Shown: positions 14,300 through 14,383 of the stretch, piece by piece | How the letters are laid out: every line of letters begins with the position of its first letter | Position numbering within the stretch: the stretch's first letter is position 1 | Source of the DNA: Syntrophomonadaceae bacterium | Lineage (GTDB): Bacteria > Bacillota_D > Dethiobacteria > DTU022 | Assembly: GCA_003551865.1 (NCBI GenBank) | Contig: PUNU01000050.1 | Span: forward strand, 1-14,383 | DNA length: 14,383 bases | Reading direction: 5' to 3' | Position numbers and translations under genes: made by a program | Notes under the pieces: generated by a model | Databases searched by the model: none | What the model was told of the DNA's origin: nothing | The model's input: the letters and a program-made list of their open reading frames with translations, nothing else

Positions 14300-14383
14300 G
14301 CTGTGCCATGGGGACGGTTCGAGCGTTCCTGAGCGCAGCGAAGGCCGAAGGGAAAACGATGGAACCGTCCCCTATGGCATAGC
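14300..14383. repeat. REP/MITE-like foldback element at the window edge
   Basis: The left arm 14300-14320 (GCTGTGCCAT then GGGGACGGTTC) is the reverse complement of the right arm 14362-14383 (GAACCGTCCCC then TATGGCATAGC), except for one G-U-type position and one bulged base. Inner pairings continue the stem: CGTT (14324-14327) with AACG (14355-14358). The right arm ends exactly at the window edge, so the element may extend. GGGGACGGTTC palindromes are dispersed repeats in clostridial genomes, often near REP-associated (IS200/Y1-type) transposases; that association is recalled knowledge, not visible here. Confidence 0.7.

Overview
The window reads as chromosomal DNA of a Gram-positive, anaerobe-type Firmicute, most likely class Clostridia. 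Evidence is the gene order (ruvC-ruvA-ruvB-DUF2905-queA-tgt-yajC and alaS-ireB-ruvX-DUF1292-mltG), the Firmicutes-specific families IreB/DUF965 and DUF1292, strong AGGAGG-like ribosome binding sites, frequent GTG/TTG starts and class I cyclic-di-GMP riboswitches. The DNA is fairly GC-rich, as in the Peptococcaceae/Syntrophomonas/Moorella side of the class, but genus cannot be read from the sequence. Every convincing gene is on the + strand.

Layout. (1) Positions 2-4968: the 3' end of ruvC, then ruvA and ruvB (Holliday-junction processing), a small DUF2905 membrane protein, queA and tgt (queuosine modification of tRNA) and yajC (Sec accessory). (2) Positions 4969-5268: a ~225-bp MITE-like repeat with terminal inverted repeats, abutting a strong intrinsic terminator. 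(3) Positions 5269-7254: rarA (replication-fork AAA+ ATPase) and a YigZ/IMPACT protein. (4) Positions 7284-7450: a second, same-orientation copy of the repeat, immediately before a strong promoter. (5) Positions 7520-12443: alaS, ireB, ruvX, a DUF1292 gene and mltG, with short gaps, probably one operon. (6) Positions 12498-12877: a strong promoter, two tandem class I c-di-GMP aptamers exactly 180 nt apart, and a Shine-Dalgarno-sequestering hairpin. (7) Positions 12878-14089: an exported or membrane-anchored transglutaminase-like protein with a very acidic linker and an intact Cys-His-Asp triad. (8) Positions 14090-14383: structured non-coding DNA ending in a long REP/MITE-like foldback cut by the window edge.

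How the parts work together. The left and middle parts are housekeeping: recombination and fork repair, tRNA modification and charging, secretion, and cell-wall synthesis control. The most interesting unit is the right end, a stand-alone transcription unit in which c-di-GMP is predicted to control translation of a surface transglutaminase-like enzyme. The pairings visible in the sequence (a 10-bp helix between the aptamer-2 core and the segment next to the SD hairpin) predict an OFF switch: ligand binding frees the sequestering strand and buries the SD. Both aptamers carry the G that favours c-di-GMP over cGAMP. Aptamer 1 has no expression platform of its own, but its CGACAA segment could compete for the same partner, so the two aptamers may share one output.
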